A DNA stretch of 64,000 bases, from the NCBI GenBank assembly GCA_904501755.1, contig CAJGBV010000003.1:1-64000 (forward strand). The letters are read 5' to 3'. Shown piece by piece: positions 1-8,598 of the stretch (position 1 is the stretch's first letter; the number at the start of each line of letters is the position of its first letter). Below the pieces are notes generated by a model. The model did no database searches. It saw nothing but the letters and a program-made list of their open reading frames with translations, and was not told where the DNA came from. Origin of the DNA: Clostridiaceae bacterium. Lineage in GTDB: Bacteria > Bacillota > Clostridia > Oscillospirales > Acutalibacteraceae. Made by a program: the position numbers and the translations under genes.

Positions 1-1
1 A

Positions 2-688
2 ATCATCGAAGAAATCGGTGGCGGCGTTCCCAATGGCAAGAAGTTTAAAGCAGCCCAGACAGGCGGTCCTTCCGGTGGATGTATCCCTGCAAGTCTTATG
101 GATACCGAGGTTGACTACGATAACCTTACTGCTATCGGCTGTATGATGGGTTCAGGTGGACTTATCGTTATGGATGAGGATACCTGTATGGTTGATATGG
201 CTAAGTTCTTCCTTGAGTTTACCGTTGATGAGTCCTGTGGTAAGTGTACTCCTTGCCGTGTTGGTACAAAGCGTCTTCTTGAAATGCTCGATAAGATTAC
301 TGAGGGCAAGGGAACTCTTGAAGATATAGACAAGCTTGAAGAGCTCTGTAACTACATTAAACAGAACTCTCTCTGCGGTCTTGGTCAGACTGCTCCTAAC
401 CCTGTACTTGCAACTCTTAACTTCTTCAGAGATGAGTATATTGCTCACGTTGTTGATAAGAAGTGTCCTGCAGGTGTATGTAAGAATCTTCTTGTATTTG
501 ACATTGACAAAGATAAGTGTATCGGTTGTGGTATGTGTGCTAAGCAGTGCCCTGCTGACGCTATTACCAGAACAGATTATGTAGCACCCGGTCATAAACT
601 CGCTTCTTTCGTTATTGATACCGATAAGTGTGTTAAATGCGGTGCTTGTATTGGTAGCTGTAAGTTTAAAGCTATCTCTAAGATATAA
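2..688 (+). CDS. hydB: NADH-binding flavin/Fe-S subunit of electron-bifurcating [FeFe] hydrogenase (3' part)
   Basis: The 5' end lies outside the window; the reading frame is open from base 2. The visible part is the C-terminal half of a NuoF/HndC-type protein. It has the N3-type cluster motif CGKCTPC followed by a later Cys (SLCGLGQ), then a C-terminal two-[4Fe-4S] ferredoxin domain with [12 protein letters not shown] and [11 protein letters not shown]. In this family the protein binds NADH, FMN and Fe-S clusters and passes electrons to the catalytic hydrogenase subunit in the cytoplasm. The catalytic subunit gene follows 18 bases downstream, so the two are one operon; a thioredoxin-like [2Fe-2S] subunit (HydC/HndA type) would be expected upstream. 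The extra ferredoxin tail separates it from Complex I NuoF. Whether it is bifurcating (NADH plus ferredoxin) is inferred from subunit make-up. Confidence 0.93.
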   Translation: MIEEIGGGVPNGKKFKAAQTGGPSGGCIPASLMDTEVDYDNLTAIGCMMGSGGLIVMDEDTCMVDMAKFFLEFTVDESCGKCTPCRVGTKRLLEMLDKITEGKGTLEDIDKLEELCNYIKQNSLCGLGQTAPNPVLATLNFFRDEYIAHVVDKKCPAGVCKNLLVFDIDKDKCIGCGMCAKQCPADAITRTDYVAPGHKLASFVIDTDKCVKCGACIGSCKFKAISKI

Positions 689-706
689 GAAAGGAGCCTA
701 ATTATA

Positions 707-2461
707 ATGGAAATGCTTAATGTAAAAGTAAACGGTATTGCCGTTAGTGTGCCGAAAGGCTCCACTATTCTTGAGGCTGCCAGAATTGCAGGAGTAGAAA
801 TTCCTACACTCTGCTTTATGAAAGAGAAAAACGAAATCGGTGCATGCCGTATCTGTGTTGTTGAGGCTACAGGCGCCAGAGGTCTTGTTGCTGCCTGTGT
901 TCATCCCTGTTCTGAGGGTATGGAAATTCAGACAAACACCGAAAAGGTTCAGAAGGCTCGTAAGACTACTCTTGAACTTATCCTTTCTACCCACGACAAG
1001 CGTTGTCTTTCTTGCTCACGTTCTACCAACTGCGAGCTTCAGAAGCTTTGTCTTGAATATGGCGTAGATGGCGGTGCTTTTGAAGGCTTCCGTCCTGTTT
1101 ATGACCTTGATGTTTCTTCTCCTCATCTCGTGAGAGATAACAACAAATGTATCCTTTGCCGTCGCTGTGTAGCTGTTTGTGAAGAGCAGTATGTAAGCGT
1201 TATCGGTGCTAACGACCGTGGTATTGATACCTCTATCGGTTGTGCTTTCAAGAAAGACCTTAATGATGTTCCTTGTATCTCCTGCGGTCAGTGTACTGCT
1301 GTATGTCCTACTGCTGCTCTTACTGAGAAGGATGATACTGCTCCTATTTGGGAAGCTATTAATAATCCTGAGAAGCACGTTGTTGTTCAGGTTGCTCCTG
1401 CTATCCGTGCTACCCTTGGTGAAGCATTCGGTATGCCTATCGGCACCAATGTTGAGGGTAAAATGGTTGCTGCTCTCAGACGACTTGGTTTTGATAAGGT
1501 GTTCGACACTAACTTCGGCGCTGACCTTACTATCGTTGAAGAAGCTAATGAGCTTGTTGAAAGAATCAAGAACGGAGGAGTTCTTCCTATGATTACCTCC
1601 TGTTCACCAGGATGGGTTAAGTTCTGTGAGTACTTCTATCCCAATATGATTGACCATCTCTCAAGCTGTAAATCTCCTCAGCAGATGACAGGTGCTATGA
1701 TTAAAACCTATTACGCTGAGAAGTTTGGTCTTGACCCACACAACATTGTTGTTGTATCTGTAATGCCTTGTACAGCTAAGAAGTTCGAAATCGGCAGAGA
1801 TGATGAAAATGCTGCTGGTCTTCCTGATGTTGATGTTGCTATCACCACAAGAGAGCTTGCACGTATGATTCAGAGAGCAGGTCTTAACTTTACTGCACTT
1901 CCTGATGAAACCTTCGATAATCCCCTTGGTGATACCGCTACAGGTGCTGCTGTTATCTTCGGTGCTACCGGTGGTGTTATGGAAGCTGCTGTAAGAACTG
2001 CTAACGACTGGCTTACAGGCAAGGACAACGCTGTTGTTGCTCTTGAGGCTGTTCGTGGTACTGAGGGTCTTAAGGAGGCTACTGTTAATCTTGGCGGTAC
2101 CGAGCTTAAGGTTGCTGTTGCAAGTGGTGCTAAGGCTGCTAAAGAGGTTATGGATAAGATTAAAGCAGGCAACCCTGACGGTTGGACCTTTATTGAAATT
2201 ATGGGATGCCCCGGTGGTTGTGTAAACGGCGGCGGTCAGCCTATTCAGCCTCAGTATATTCGTGATACTGTTGACCTTAAGGCAGTTCGTGCAAAGGCTC
2301 TCTATTCACAGGATGAAGCTATGACTCTCAGAAAGTCACACGAGTCTCCTATTATTAAGGAACTTTACGGTGAAGGCAAGTGGTTTGAGTCCTACGGATG
2401 CCATAAGGCACACGAAGCTCTCCACACAACCTACACCGCAAGAAAGAAATATAATTATTAA
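707..2461 (+). CDS. hydA: [FeFe] hydrogenase catalytic subunit, NADH-linked (HydA/HndD type)
   Basis: A 584-residue cytoplasmic hydrogenase that interconverts protons and H2. Modules in order: N-terminal [2Fe-2S] plant-type ferredoxin domain (Cys36, 47, 50, 64); His-ligated [4Fe-4S] site (His96, Cys100, 103, 109); two [4Fe-4S] ferredoxin motifs (Cys148-158 and Cys190-200); H-cluster domain with TSCSPGW (Cys299), MPCTAKK (Cys355) and GCPGGC (Cys501, Cys505); and a C-terminal small-subunit-like region. All H-cluster ligands are present. The ATG follows AAAGGAG at 690-696 with good spacing. The modular layout and the adjacent NADH subunit match trimeric or tetrameric electron-bifurcating hydrogenases of fermentative clostridia, which re-oxidise NADH and ferredoxin together. 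Codon use is strongly biased to CTT and GTT, suggesting high expression. Confidence 0.97.
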   Translation: MEMLNVKVNGIAVSVPKGSTILEAARIAGVEIPTLCFMKEKNEIGACRICVVEATGARGLVAACVHPCSEGMEIQTNTEKVQKARKTTLELILSTHDKRCLSCSRSTNCELQKLCLEYGVDGGAFEGFRPVYDLDVSSPHLVRDNNKCILCRRCVAVCEEQYVSVIGANDRGIDTSIGCAFKKDLNDVPCISCGQCTAVCPTAALTEKDDTAPIWEAINNPEKHVVVQVAPAIRATLGEAFGMPIGTNVEGKMVAALRRLGFDKVFDTNFGADLTIVEEANELVERIKNGGVLPMITSCSPGWVKFCEYFYPNMIDHLSSCKSPQQMTGAMIKTYYAEKFGLDPHNIVVVSVMPCTAKKFEIGRDDENAAGLPDVDVAITTRELARMIQRAGLNFTALPDETFDNPLGDTATGAAVIFGATGGVMEAAVRTANDWLTGKDNAVVALEAVRGTEGLKEATVNLGGTELKVAVASGAKAAKEVMDKIKAGNPDGWTFIEIMGCPGGCVNGGGQPIQPQYIRDTVDLKAVRAKALYSQDEAMTLRKSHESPIIKELYGEGKWFESYGCHKAHEALHTTYTARKKYNY

Positions 2462-2476
2462 TTTCTTAACAAAAAC

Positions 2477-2507
2477 GCCCCGACCGTTTGGTCGGGGCTT
2501 ATTTTTT
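2477..2507. terminator. Intrinsic terminator after hydA, shared with the convergent gene
   Basis: GCCCCGACC (2477-2485) pairs perfectly with GGTCGGGGC (2490-2498) around a 4-base loop, followed by TTATTTTTT. It sits between two converging genes and is likely bidirectional. Confidence 0.93.
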
Positions 2508-2519
2508 ATAAATATAAAA

Positions 2520-3920
2520 TTATTCGTCTGCGATTTGTCTTCCCATTAATACACCCATAACAGAAGCCATCATTAGACCTCTTGTCCAACCGCTTGAATC
2601 ACCAAGACAGTGAAGTCCTTTAATACTTGTGTTAAGGCTTTCGTCCATTTTGATGCGATTGCTATAGAATTTAAGCTCAGGTGCATAAAGCAGAGTTTCG
2701 GTAGAAGCAAAGCCGGGAACAACATGGTCAAGAGCCTGAATAAAGTTAATGATATTTGTCATAGCTCTGTAGGGGATAGCGGCGGTAATGTCACCTGCAA
2801 CGGCATCGGGAAGAGTGGGCTTGATATTAGAGTGTGATAGCTCTTTCTGCCAGGTACGCTTGCCATCAAGTATATCACCGAAACGCTGTACAAGAATGTG
2901 ACCGTTCGCAAGCATATTAGCAAGTTCGCCAACCTTTTGCGCATAGGCAATGGGTTGATTGAATGGTATTCTGAAGTTGTGGGAAACAAGAATTGCAAGG
3001 TTGGTGTTGTTGGATTTAAGTTCCTTATATGAATGTCCATTTACAACCGCAAGGTCATTGTCGTAGTTTTCCTGACTTACAAAACCACCCGGGTTCTGAC
3101 AGAAGGTACGAACCTTGTTTTTAAATGGACTGGGATAGCCGATAAGCTTTGACTCGTAAAGTACCTCGTTGACCTTTTCCATAACCTCGTTTCTTACTTC
3201 AACACGAACACCTATATCAACAGTACCGGGTTCATGAGCAATGTTATGCTCAGCACACTGATTTTCAAGCCATTCAGCACCTCGTCTGCCTGTGGCAACA
3301 ATAACCTTTTGGGCACTGATATTAAAGCTTTCCTTACCATCAGCACTGCTGATTACAGCTCCAACACAGGTGTCATTTTCTAAAATAAGGTTTGAACATT
3401 CATATCCGAACATCATTTCAACACCGTTATTTAATAGATACTGTTCGATCGAGTAATAAATATCCTGTGCTTTTTCGGTTCCGAGGTGACGGATAGGACA
3501 GTCGACAAGACGGAGTCCGGCCTGAATAGCTCTTTTTCTGATTTCCTTGACTTCTTCAGGGTTACTGATTCCTTCAATATGGGTATCGGCACCAAACTCA
3601 AGATAGATACTGTCGGTATAGTTAATAAGGTCCTGAGCAACATCTTCACCGATAAGCTCTGGTAACTGACCGCCAACCTCAGGACTTAAGGAAAGCTTTC
3701 CGTCAGAGAATGCACCTGCGCCTGAAAAACCTGTTGTAATATGACAGTAGGGCTTACAGTTTACACATACCTTTGTTTTGTTTTTGGGACAGCGACGATT
3801 TTCAATAGCGGGACCTTTTTCAACAATCATAACACTCTTATTACTGCCTTTTTTTATAAGTTCAAGAGCAGTAAAAATACCTGCAGGGCCTGCACCGATT
3901 ATAAGTACATCTTTGTTCAT
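2520..3920 (-). CDS. Uncharacterised FAD-dependent dehydrogenase (COG2509 family)
   Basis: A 466-residue cytoplasmic flavoprotein. The N-terminus carries a Rossmann FAD site (GAGPAGIFTALEL, about residues 8-20) and an ExG at the end of the second strand (VEKG). Next is a Cys-rich segment with CPKN and CVNCKPYC (about 43-57), then GFSGAGAFSDGKL. A second FAD/NAD segment with VIVATGRRGAEW lies mid-protein, and SSGWTRGLMMA near the end is the usual FAD-closing region. The family has no agreed substrate; the Cys cluster is a family feature that could bind a metal or Fe-S centre (inference). The ATG is preceded by AGGTGAAAGGC. It is transcribed alone from a consensus promoter at 3997-4025 through a leader with a terminator-like hairpin, so it may be attenuated. 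Confidence 0.85.
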   Translation of the reverse strand: MNKDVLIIGAGPAGIFTALELIKKGSNKSVMIVEKGPAIENRRCPKNKTKVCVNCKPYCHITTGFSGAGAFSDGKLSLSPEVGGQLPELIGEDVAQDLINYTDSIYLEFGADTHIEGISNPEEVKEIRKRAIQAGLRLVDCPIRHLGTEKAQDIYYSIEQYLLNNGVEMMFGYECSNLILENDTCVGAVISSADGKESFNISAQKVIVATGRRGAEWLENQCAEHNIAHEPGTVDIGVRVEVRNEVMEKVNEVLYESKLIGYPSPFKNKVRTFCQNPGGFVSQENYDNDLAVVNGHSYKELKSNNTNLAILVSHNFRIPFNQPIAYAQKVGELANMLANGHILVQRFGDILDGKRTWQKELSHSNIKPTLPDAVAGDITAAIPYRAMTNIINFIQALDHVVPGFASTETLLYAPELKFYSNRIKMDESLNTSIKGLHCLGDSSGWTRGLMMASVMGVLMGRQIADE

Positions 3921-3934
3921 TGCCTTTCACCTCA

Positions 3935-3978
3935 TAAAAAAGCATTCCGAATCAGTAATAACACTGAAAAGGAATGCT
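3935..3978 (-). promoter_or_regulatory. Terminator-like hairpin in the leader of the COG2509 gene
   Basis: On the minus strand, AGCATTCC (3978-3971) pairs with GGAATGCT (3948-3941). An inner CAGT/ACTG stem (3966-3963 with 3956-3953) lies beyond a 4/4 internal loop. A run of six T (3941-3936) follows at once, and the Shine-Dalgarno and start codon come about 10-15 bases later. The layout is that of an intrinsic terminator inside a short 5' leader, that is, a possible attenuator. An ATG-AGG-TGA triplet string lies between the T-run and the true start. Confidence 0.6.
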
Positions 3979-3996
3979 AATTTGTTATTACAATTT

Positions 3997-4025
3997 ATTA
4001 TAATGTATATTTTTGTTTTTGTCAA
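3997..4025 (-). promoter_or_regulatory. Sigma-A promoter for the COG2509 gene
   Basis: Minus strand TTGACA (4025-4020), 17-base spacer, TATAAT (4002-3997): a perfect consensus. Transcription would begin near 3990, giving a leader of about 70 bases. Confidence 0.85.
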
Positions 4026-4028
4026 TGG

Positions 4029-4056
4029 TTGAAAATTTATAAAAAAGTTGTATAAT
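4029..4056 (+). promoter_or_regulatory. Sigma-A promoter for the DUF554 gene
   Basis: TTGAAA (4029-4034), 16-base spacer, TATAAT (4051-4056). It lies back to back with the divergent promoter at 3997-4025, the two -35 boxes only 3 bases apart. Confidence 0.75.
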
Positions 4057-4073
4057 TTACAAAGGTGATAAAA

Positions 4074-4769
4074 ATGCTTGGTGTTATTGTAAATACTCTT
4101 ACTGTGCTTATAGGAAGCAGTATAGGTCTTCTATTTAAAAAAGGTATAAATGAAAAATTCAGTAGTGCTGTTATGGTAGCAATAGGGGCTTGTACTCTGT
4201 ACATAGGTATTGATGGACTTAGTAGCGGTGATAATGTTCTTATAACCATAATTTCAATGGTGATAGGAGCTGTTATAGGTACACTTATTGATATTGATAG
4301 GCAAATTAACAAGGTGGGTGACTACTTTAAAAATAAATTCAAAAGCTCTGGCTCTACCTTTACACAGGGCTTTGTTACAGGCTCACTTCTCTTTTGTGTA
4401 GGAGCTATGACGATTACAGGCTCACTGGCTTCAGGTATTACAGGGGATAATTCCACTATTTATGCAAAAAGTCTTTTAGATCTTGTTTCTTCTATGATGC
4501 TATCAAGCGCTCTTGGTGTTGGTGTAATGGCGGCAAGCATCTTTGTTTTCATATTTCAGTCAGCTCTTGTGTTACTGTCAGGCTATATAGCACCTTTTTT
4601 AAGTAGTGGAGTAATAGGAGAAATTACCTGTGTGGGTTCAGTTATTGTACTTTTGCTGGGACTTAACATTATCGGTATCGGCAAATTTAAAGTGGCAAAT
4701 TTTCTTCCTGCTATACTTTTTTCTCCTTTTGTATACTATCTTTTTGAATTTTTTAAAGGCAGTTTTTAA
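4074..4769 (+). CDS. DUF554 family membrane protein (YdfK/YqgA-like)
   Basis: A 231-residue integral membrane protein with about six to seven hydrophobic segments and the family's N-terminal GxxxNxxxxxxGxxxG-like start (LGVIVNTLTVLIGSSIG) and G-rich helices such as GSLLFCVGAMTITGS. DUF554 proteins are uncharacterised; a transport role is often guessed but unproven. I chose ATG 4074 rather than the in-frame GTG 4065 because AAAGGTG (4061-4067) then serves as the ribosome site, and the -10 box at 4051-4056 leaves almost no room before 4065. It is a single gene between its own promoter and terminator. Confidence 0.85.
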   Translation: MLGVIVNTLTVLIGSSIGLLFKKGINEKFSSAVMVAIGACTLYIGIDGLSSGDNVLITIISMVIGAVIGTLIDIDRQINKVGDYFKNKFKSSGSTFTQGFVTGSLLFCVGAMTITGSLASGITGDNSTIYAKSLLDLVSSMMLSSALGVGVMAASIFVFIFQSALVLLSGYIAPFLSSGVIGEITCVGSVIVLLLGLNIIGIGKFKVANFLPAILFSPFVYYLFEFFKGSF

Positions 4770-4780
4770 GACTGCCTTTT
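4755..4780 (+). terminator. Intrinsic terminator overlapping the DUF554 stop codon
   Basis: AAAGGCAGT (4755-4763) pairs with ACTGCCTTT (4771-4779) and a short T-run follows. The TAA stop (4767-4769) is in the loop, so the hairpin forms partly inside the coding sequence. Confidence 0.8.
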
Positions 4781-4816
4781 CAATTATTATAAAATTGTAA
4801 ATTTACAACCAATTTA

Positions 4817-4845
4817 TTGAAAATTAGGTAAAATTTTGATAAAAT
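4817..4845 (+). promoter_or_regulatory. Probable promoter of the first ABC exporter pair
   Basis: TTGAAA (4817-4822), 17-base spacer, TAAAAT (4840-4845), about 20 bases before the AAAGGAAGG ribosome site. Confidence 0.6.
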
Positions 4846-4871
4846 TATTTTAATATGAAAGGAAGGATTGT

Positions 4872-6602
4872 ATGAGATTCTGGTTTAAATATATCAAGCC
4901 GTATATTGCTAATTTTATTCTGGGACCCATCTGTATGATAGTTGAGGTTATCGGCGAGGTTGTTATGCCTTTTCTGCTGTCACGAATTATTAATATGGCA
5001 GAGGCAGGCACTCTGACCGTTAATAATAGTATCGGTATCGGTATTGTTATGATTATGGTTGCTCTTCTTATGATGGCAGGAGGAGTGGGTGGCTCTTATT
5101 TCGGTGCAAAGGCTTCGGTTTATTTTGCAAGTGATGTAAGAAAAGATATTTACAAAAAAATTCAGAGTTTTTCCTTTACAAGTATTGATAAATTCTCAAC
5201 AGGCTCCCTTGTTACAAGAACCACAAATGATGTAACTCAGCTTCAGAATTTCGTTAATATGCTGCTCCGTATGGCACTCAGAAGCCCAGGTATGCTTATC
5301 GGTGCTCTTATAATGGCTATATCGCTCAATCCGAGCCTTGCTACCGTTTTTGCCGTTTCCATTCCGCTTATGATAGTGGCAATAGGAATAATTATATCAA
5401 TCGGCTTTCCACGTTTTCAAAAAATGCAGAATAGGATAGATGAGCTTAATAACACTGTTCAGGAAAATATTTCTAATCAAAGGGTGGTTAAATCCTTTGT
5501 GCGAGAAAATAGTGAAATAGAAAGGTTCAGGGTAACAAATCAGCGGTTAAAGAAGGCTGGTATGTCGGCTATGAAGGCTGTTATATTTATGCAGCCTATG
5601 AATACTCTTTTTATGAACCTTACTATTGTAGTTGTAATATGGTTCGGCAGTAAAATGGCACTTGGCGGTAGTATGCCTGTAGGTGACCTTTCCGCCTTTG
5701 TTACCTACGTTACACAGATTCTCTTTTCACTTATGATGATTACTATGCTACTGCTGACTTCCTCAAGAGCATTAGCTTCAGCCAAGAGAATTAAAGAGGT
5801 TTTGAACGAGGAAACCGATATTACTGATAGTTCTGCAAAGTACCCCGAAAAAAGAATCGAGCAGGGTGAAATTGAATTTAAAAATGTTAGTTTCCGTTAT
5901 TATAAAAACAGTACAGATAAGGTGCTTGACTGTATTAATTTTAAAATAAAGGCAGGTAGTACTGTTGGTATTATTGGTTCTACAGGCTGTGGAAAAACCA
6001 CCCTTGTTTCCCTTATTCCTCGACTTTATGATACCGATGAGGGAGCTGTGCTTATAGACGGCATTGATGTTAAGGACTATAGCCTTTATAATCTGAGAGA
6101 GGATGTAGGTATGGTACTGCAGAAGAATGTTCTCTTTTCAGGTACTATTGAGGATAATCTACGTTGGGGCGATATGAATGCAACTGACGAGGAGATTGTT
6201 AAATCAGCAGAATATGCGCAGGCACACAGATTTGTAAGTGGTTTTATAAATGGCTATGATACGGTTCTTTCGGAGGGCGGTAACACTGTATCGGGTGGAC
6301 AAAAACAAAGACTGTGTATTGCAAGAGCTCTTCTTAAAAAGCCTAAGATATTAATTCTTGATGATTCTACGAGTGCAGTTGATACCGCAACCGAATCTAT
6401 GATAAGAAAAGCGTTTAATGATGAGCTTAAAGGTACTACCAAGCTTATAATCGCACAGCGTATTTCCTCTGTAAGAGAAGCCGATATGATAGTTGTTATG
6501 AATGAAGGTTCCGTTACTGGTATCGGTGACCATAGCTTCCTTATGGAAAATAATGAGGAATACAGGGAAATCTATCAGTCACAAACAGGAGAAAAGGAGT
6601 GA
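4872..6602 (+). CDS. Heterodimeric ABC exporter, subunit with degenerate ATPase site (pair 1, first half)
   Basis: A 576-residue half-transporter: an ABC type-1 exporter membrane domain with six helices (about 1-310), then an ATPase domain. Walker A is GSTGCGKTT (369-377) and the signature VSGGQ (473-477). Walker B ends LDD with Asp498 in place of the catalytic Glu, and the switch His is Gln529. These exact changes mark the degenerate partner of heterodimeric exporters of the TM287/288, LmrCD and BmrCD kind. The partner gene starts 4 bases downstream and supplies the catalytic site. The pair sits in the cytoplasmic membrane and exports an unknown substrate (drugs, lipids or peptides are possible). 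No accessory peptidase domain is present. Confidence 0.92.
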   Translation: MRFWFKYIKPYIANFILGPICMIVEVIGEVVMPFLLSRIINMAEAGTLTVNNSIGIGIVMIMVALLMMAGGVGGSYFGAKASVYFASDVRKDIYKKIQSFSFTSIDKFSTGSLVTRTTNDVTQLQNFVNMLLRMALRSPGMLIGALIMAISLNPSLATVFAVSIPLMIVAIGIIISIGFPRFQKMQNRIDELNNTVQENISNQRVVKSFVRENSEIERFRVTNQRLKKAGMSAMKAVIFMQPMNTLFMNLTIVVVIWFGSKMALGGSMPVGDLSAFVTYVTQILFSLMMITMLLLTSSRALASAKRIKEVLNEETDITDSSAKYPEKRIEQGEIEFKNVSFRYYKNSTDKVLDCINFKIKAGSTVGIIGSTGCGKTTLVSLIPRLYDTDEGAVLIDGIDVKDYSLYNLREDVGMVLQKNVLFSGTIEDNLRWGDMNATDEEIVKSAEYAQAHRFVSGFINGYDTVLSEGGNTVSGGQKQRLCIARALLKKPKILILDDSTSAVDTATESMIRKAFNDELKGTTKLIIAQRISSVREADMIVVMNEGSVTGIGDHSFLMENNEEYREIYQSQTGEKE

Positions 6603-6606
6603 GAAT

Positions 6607-8526
6607 ATGACAAGAAATCTTGAAAAACTGAAAAAACAGTATACTGCTGTTTCTCATGGTACATCTCTTCGTGGCAGAGGTCCTCATGGTGGCAGGGCAA
6701 AGGGAAAGCCTAAAGATGTAGGTAAAACGATTAAGCGGCTGCTTTCTTATGTTGGAAAATACAAAATACTTCTTGTGTTTGTTGCTTTTTCAATGTTGCT
6801 TTCTGCTGTAGCTTCTCTTATTGGCTCGTACCTTTTAGCACCTATTATAAACCGCATTACCCTTGAGCTTTTTCCAAATGCTCAGTTTAATATGAGTAGC
6901 TTTGAGGCTCTTGCCGATTCGGTTATTATTAGAATTATTGGAGAAAATTCGGGTGTTACAACCTATATTATTACTGCTCTTATAATTTTAGTTTGTGTAT
7001 ATCTTATAGGAGTAATTGCTACCTATACTCAGACACGACTTATGATGACAATTTCCCAAAGCTCAGTTGAAAAAATAAGAAATGATTTGTTTTCTAAAAT
7101 GCAGAGTCTTCCTGTAAGATATTTTGATTCTCATCCTACAGGCGAGATTATGAGCCGTTTTACCAATGATGTTGACAATATTGATGTAATGCTTAATAAC
7201 TCTCTTGTATCTGTGTTCTCGGGAATTATAACACTAGTCGGCACCTTTACATTTATGATTTCTACAAATTGGATATTAACACTTATAACCATTTTATTCG
7301 TTCCTGTATTTGCTAAACTTGCAGGTTTAATAGGAAAAACAAGCTCTAAATATTATTCATCGCAGCAGGCATCTTTAGGTGCTGTTAATGGATATATCGA
7401 AGAAACCGTAAACGGACAAAAGGTTATTAAGGTGTTTAATCACGAGGCCGACTGTGTTGAGGAATTTTCTCTTCTTAACAGGGAACTTAGAGAAAAGCAG
7501 TTCAAGGCTCAGTTCTTTGGTGGAATTATGGGACCTATTATGGGTAATACAAGTCAGATTTCCTATGGTGTTACTGTTGCAGTCGGTGGTGTACTTATGG
7601 TGCTGTCAGGATTTACACCGGGTGCGCTTACTGTGTTTGCAGGTTATTCCCGTCAGTTTGCAATGCCAATTAATAATATTTCAATGCAAATGTCAACTGT
7701 TTTTGCCGCCCTTGCAGGAGCTGAGAGGGTATTTGGTGTTATGGACCTTGAGGGTGAAAATGTAGGCAGCGGTAAAAATGTTAAGAGTGAAATAAAGGGC
7801 GAGGTTGTATTTGAAAATGTAAGCTTCGGATACAATCCTGATAAAGAGGTGCTGTCCGATATTTCTCTTTATGCAAGGCAGGGACAGAAGATTGCTTTTG
7901 TCGGCTCAACAGGTGCAGGTAAGACCACAATAACAAATCTTCTTAACCGCTTTTATGATACAGAAGTTGGTAAAATTACAATTGACGGAATTGATATTAA
8001 AGATTATGACAAAGACTTCCTTCGTTCCAATATAGCTATGGTGCTTCAGGATACACACTTGTTTACAGGGACAGTAATGGACAATATTCGTTACGGCAGA
8101 CCTGAGGCAAATGATGAAGAGGTTATAAATGCGGCAAAAATGGCTTCGGCGCATTCTTTTATTATGCGACTTGAAAATGGCTATGATACCATAATTGAGG
8201 GTGATGGCTCTAATTTATCTCAGGGACAGCGACAACTATTAAATATTGCAAGAGCAGCACTTTCTAAGGCTCCTATTTTAGTGCTTGATGAAGCTACAAG
8301 CTCTGTTGATACACGAACAGAAAGACATATTGAACATGGTATGGACAGAATTATGAAGAACAGAACCACCTTTGTAATTGCCCACAGACTGTCTACTGTA
8401 AGAAATTCAAATGCTATTATGGTGTTGGAAAAGGGCAAGATTATTGAACGAGGAAATCATGAAGAACTCCTTAGTCAAAAAGGTGTGTATTATAAGCTGT
8501 ATACTGGTGCAATCGAACTTGATTAG
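6607..8526 (+). CDS. Heterodimeric ABC exporter, catalytic subunit (pair 1, second half)
   Basis: A 639-residue half-transporter. It begins with a roughly 40-residue basic, Gly-rich leader (about residues 20-36, GRGPHGGRAKGK) before the six-helix membrane domain; such N-terminal extensions are common in the catalytic partner of these pairs. ATPase motifs: Walker A GSTGAGKTT (433-441), signature LSQGQ (537-541, non-canonical), Walker B LDE with Glu562, and switch His593. Its non-canonical signature belongs to the degenerate composite site formed with the upstream subunit, while its own Walker motifs pair with the upstream VSGGQ to make the active site. I chose the ATG at 6607, just after the preceding stop and after AAAAGGAGTGAG, instead of upstream in-frame ATGs that lie within the previous gene. 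Confidence 0.93.
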   Translation: MTRNLEKLKKQYTAVSHGTSLRGRGPHGGRAKGKPKDVGKTIKRLLSYVGKYKILLVFVAFSMLLSAVASLIGSYLLAPIINRITLELFPNAQFNMSSFEALADSVIIRIIGENSGVTTYIITALIILVCVYLIGVIATYTQTRLMMTISQSSVEKIRNDLFSKMQSLPVRYFDSHPTGEIMSRFTNDVDNIDVMLNNSLVSVFSGIITLVGTFTFMISTNWILTLITILFVPVFAKLAGLIGKTSSKYYSSQQASLGAVNGYIEETVNGQKVIKVFNHEADCVEEFSLLNRELREKQFKAQFFGGIMGPIMGNTSQISYGVTVAVGGVLMVLSGFTPGALTVFAGYSRQFAMPINNISMQMSTVFAALAGAERVFGVMDLEGENVGSGKNVKSEIKGEVVFENVSFGYNPDKEVLSDISLYARQGQKIAFVGSTGAGKTTITNLLNRFYDTEVGKITIDGIDIKDYDKDFLRSNIAMVLQDTHLFTGTVMDNIRYGRPEANDEEVINAAKMASAHSFIMRLENGYDTIIEGDGSNLSQGQRQLLNIARAALSKAPILVLDEATSSVDTRTERHIEHGMDRIMKNRTTFVIAHRLSTVRNSNAIMVLEKGKIIERGNHEELLSQKGVYYKLYTGAIELD

Positions 8527-8555
8527 TTGACAACCTTTTTCTTTTATGATATAAT
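8527..8555 (+). promoter_or_regulatory. Consensus sigma-A promoter for the dehydratase gene
   Basis: TTGACA (8527-8532), 17-base spacer, TATAAT (8550-8555). The -35 box begins on the base after the ABC gene's stop codon. Confidence 0.85.
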
Positions 8556-8598
8556 TTTATAAGATTATCCATTAAATAAAAACTAAGGGGTTAATTTT

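Noticed and set aside
115..1592. Several open frames on both strands inside the hydrogenase genes
   Set aside because: They are shadows caused by the codon bias (CTT/GTT-rich) of the real genes; none has a ribosome site or protein-like composition.
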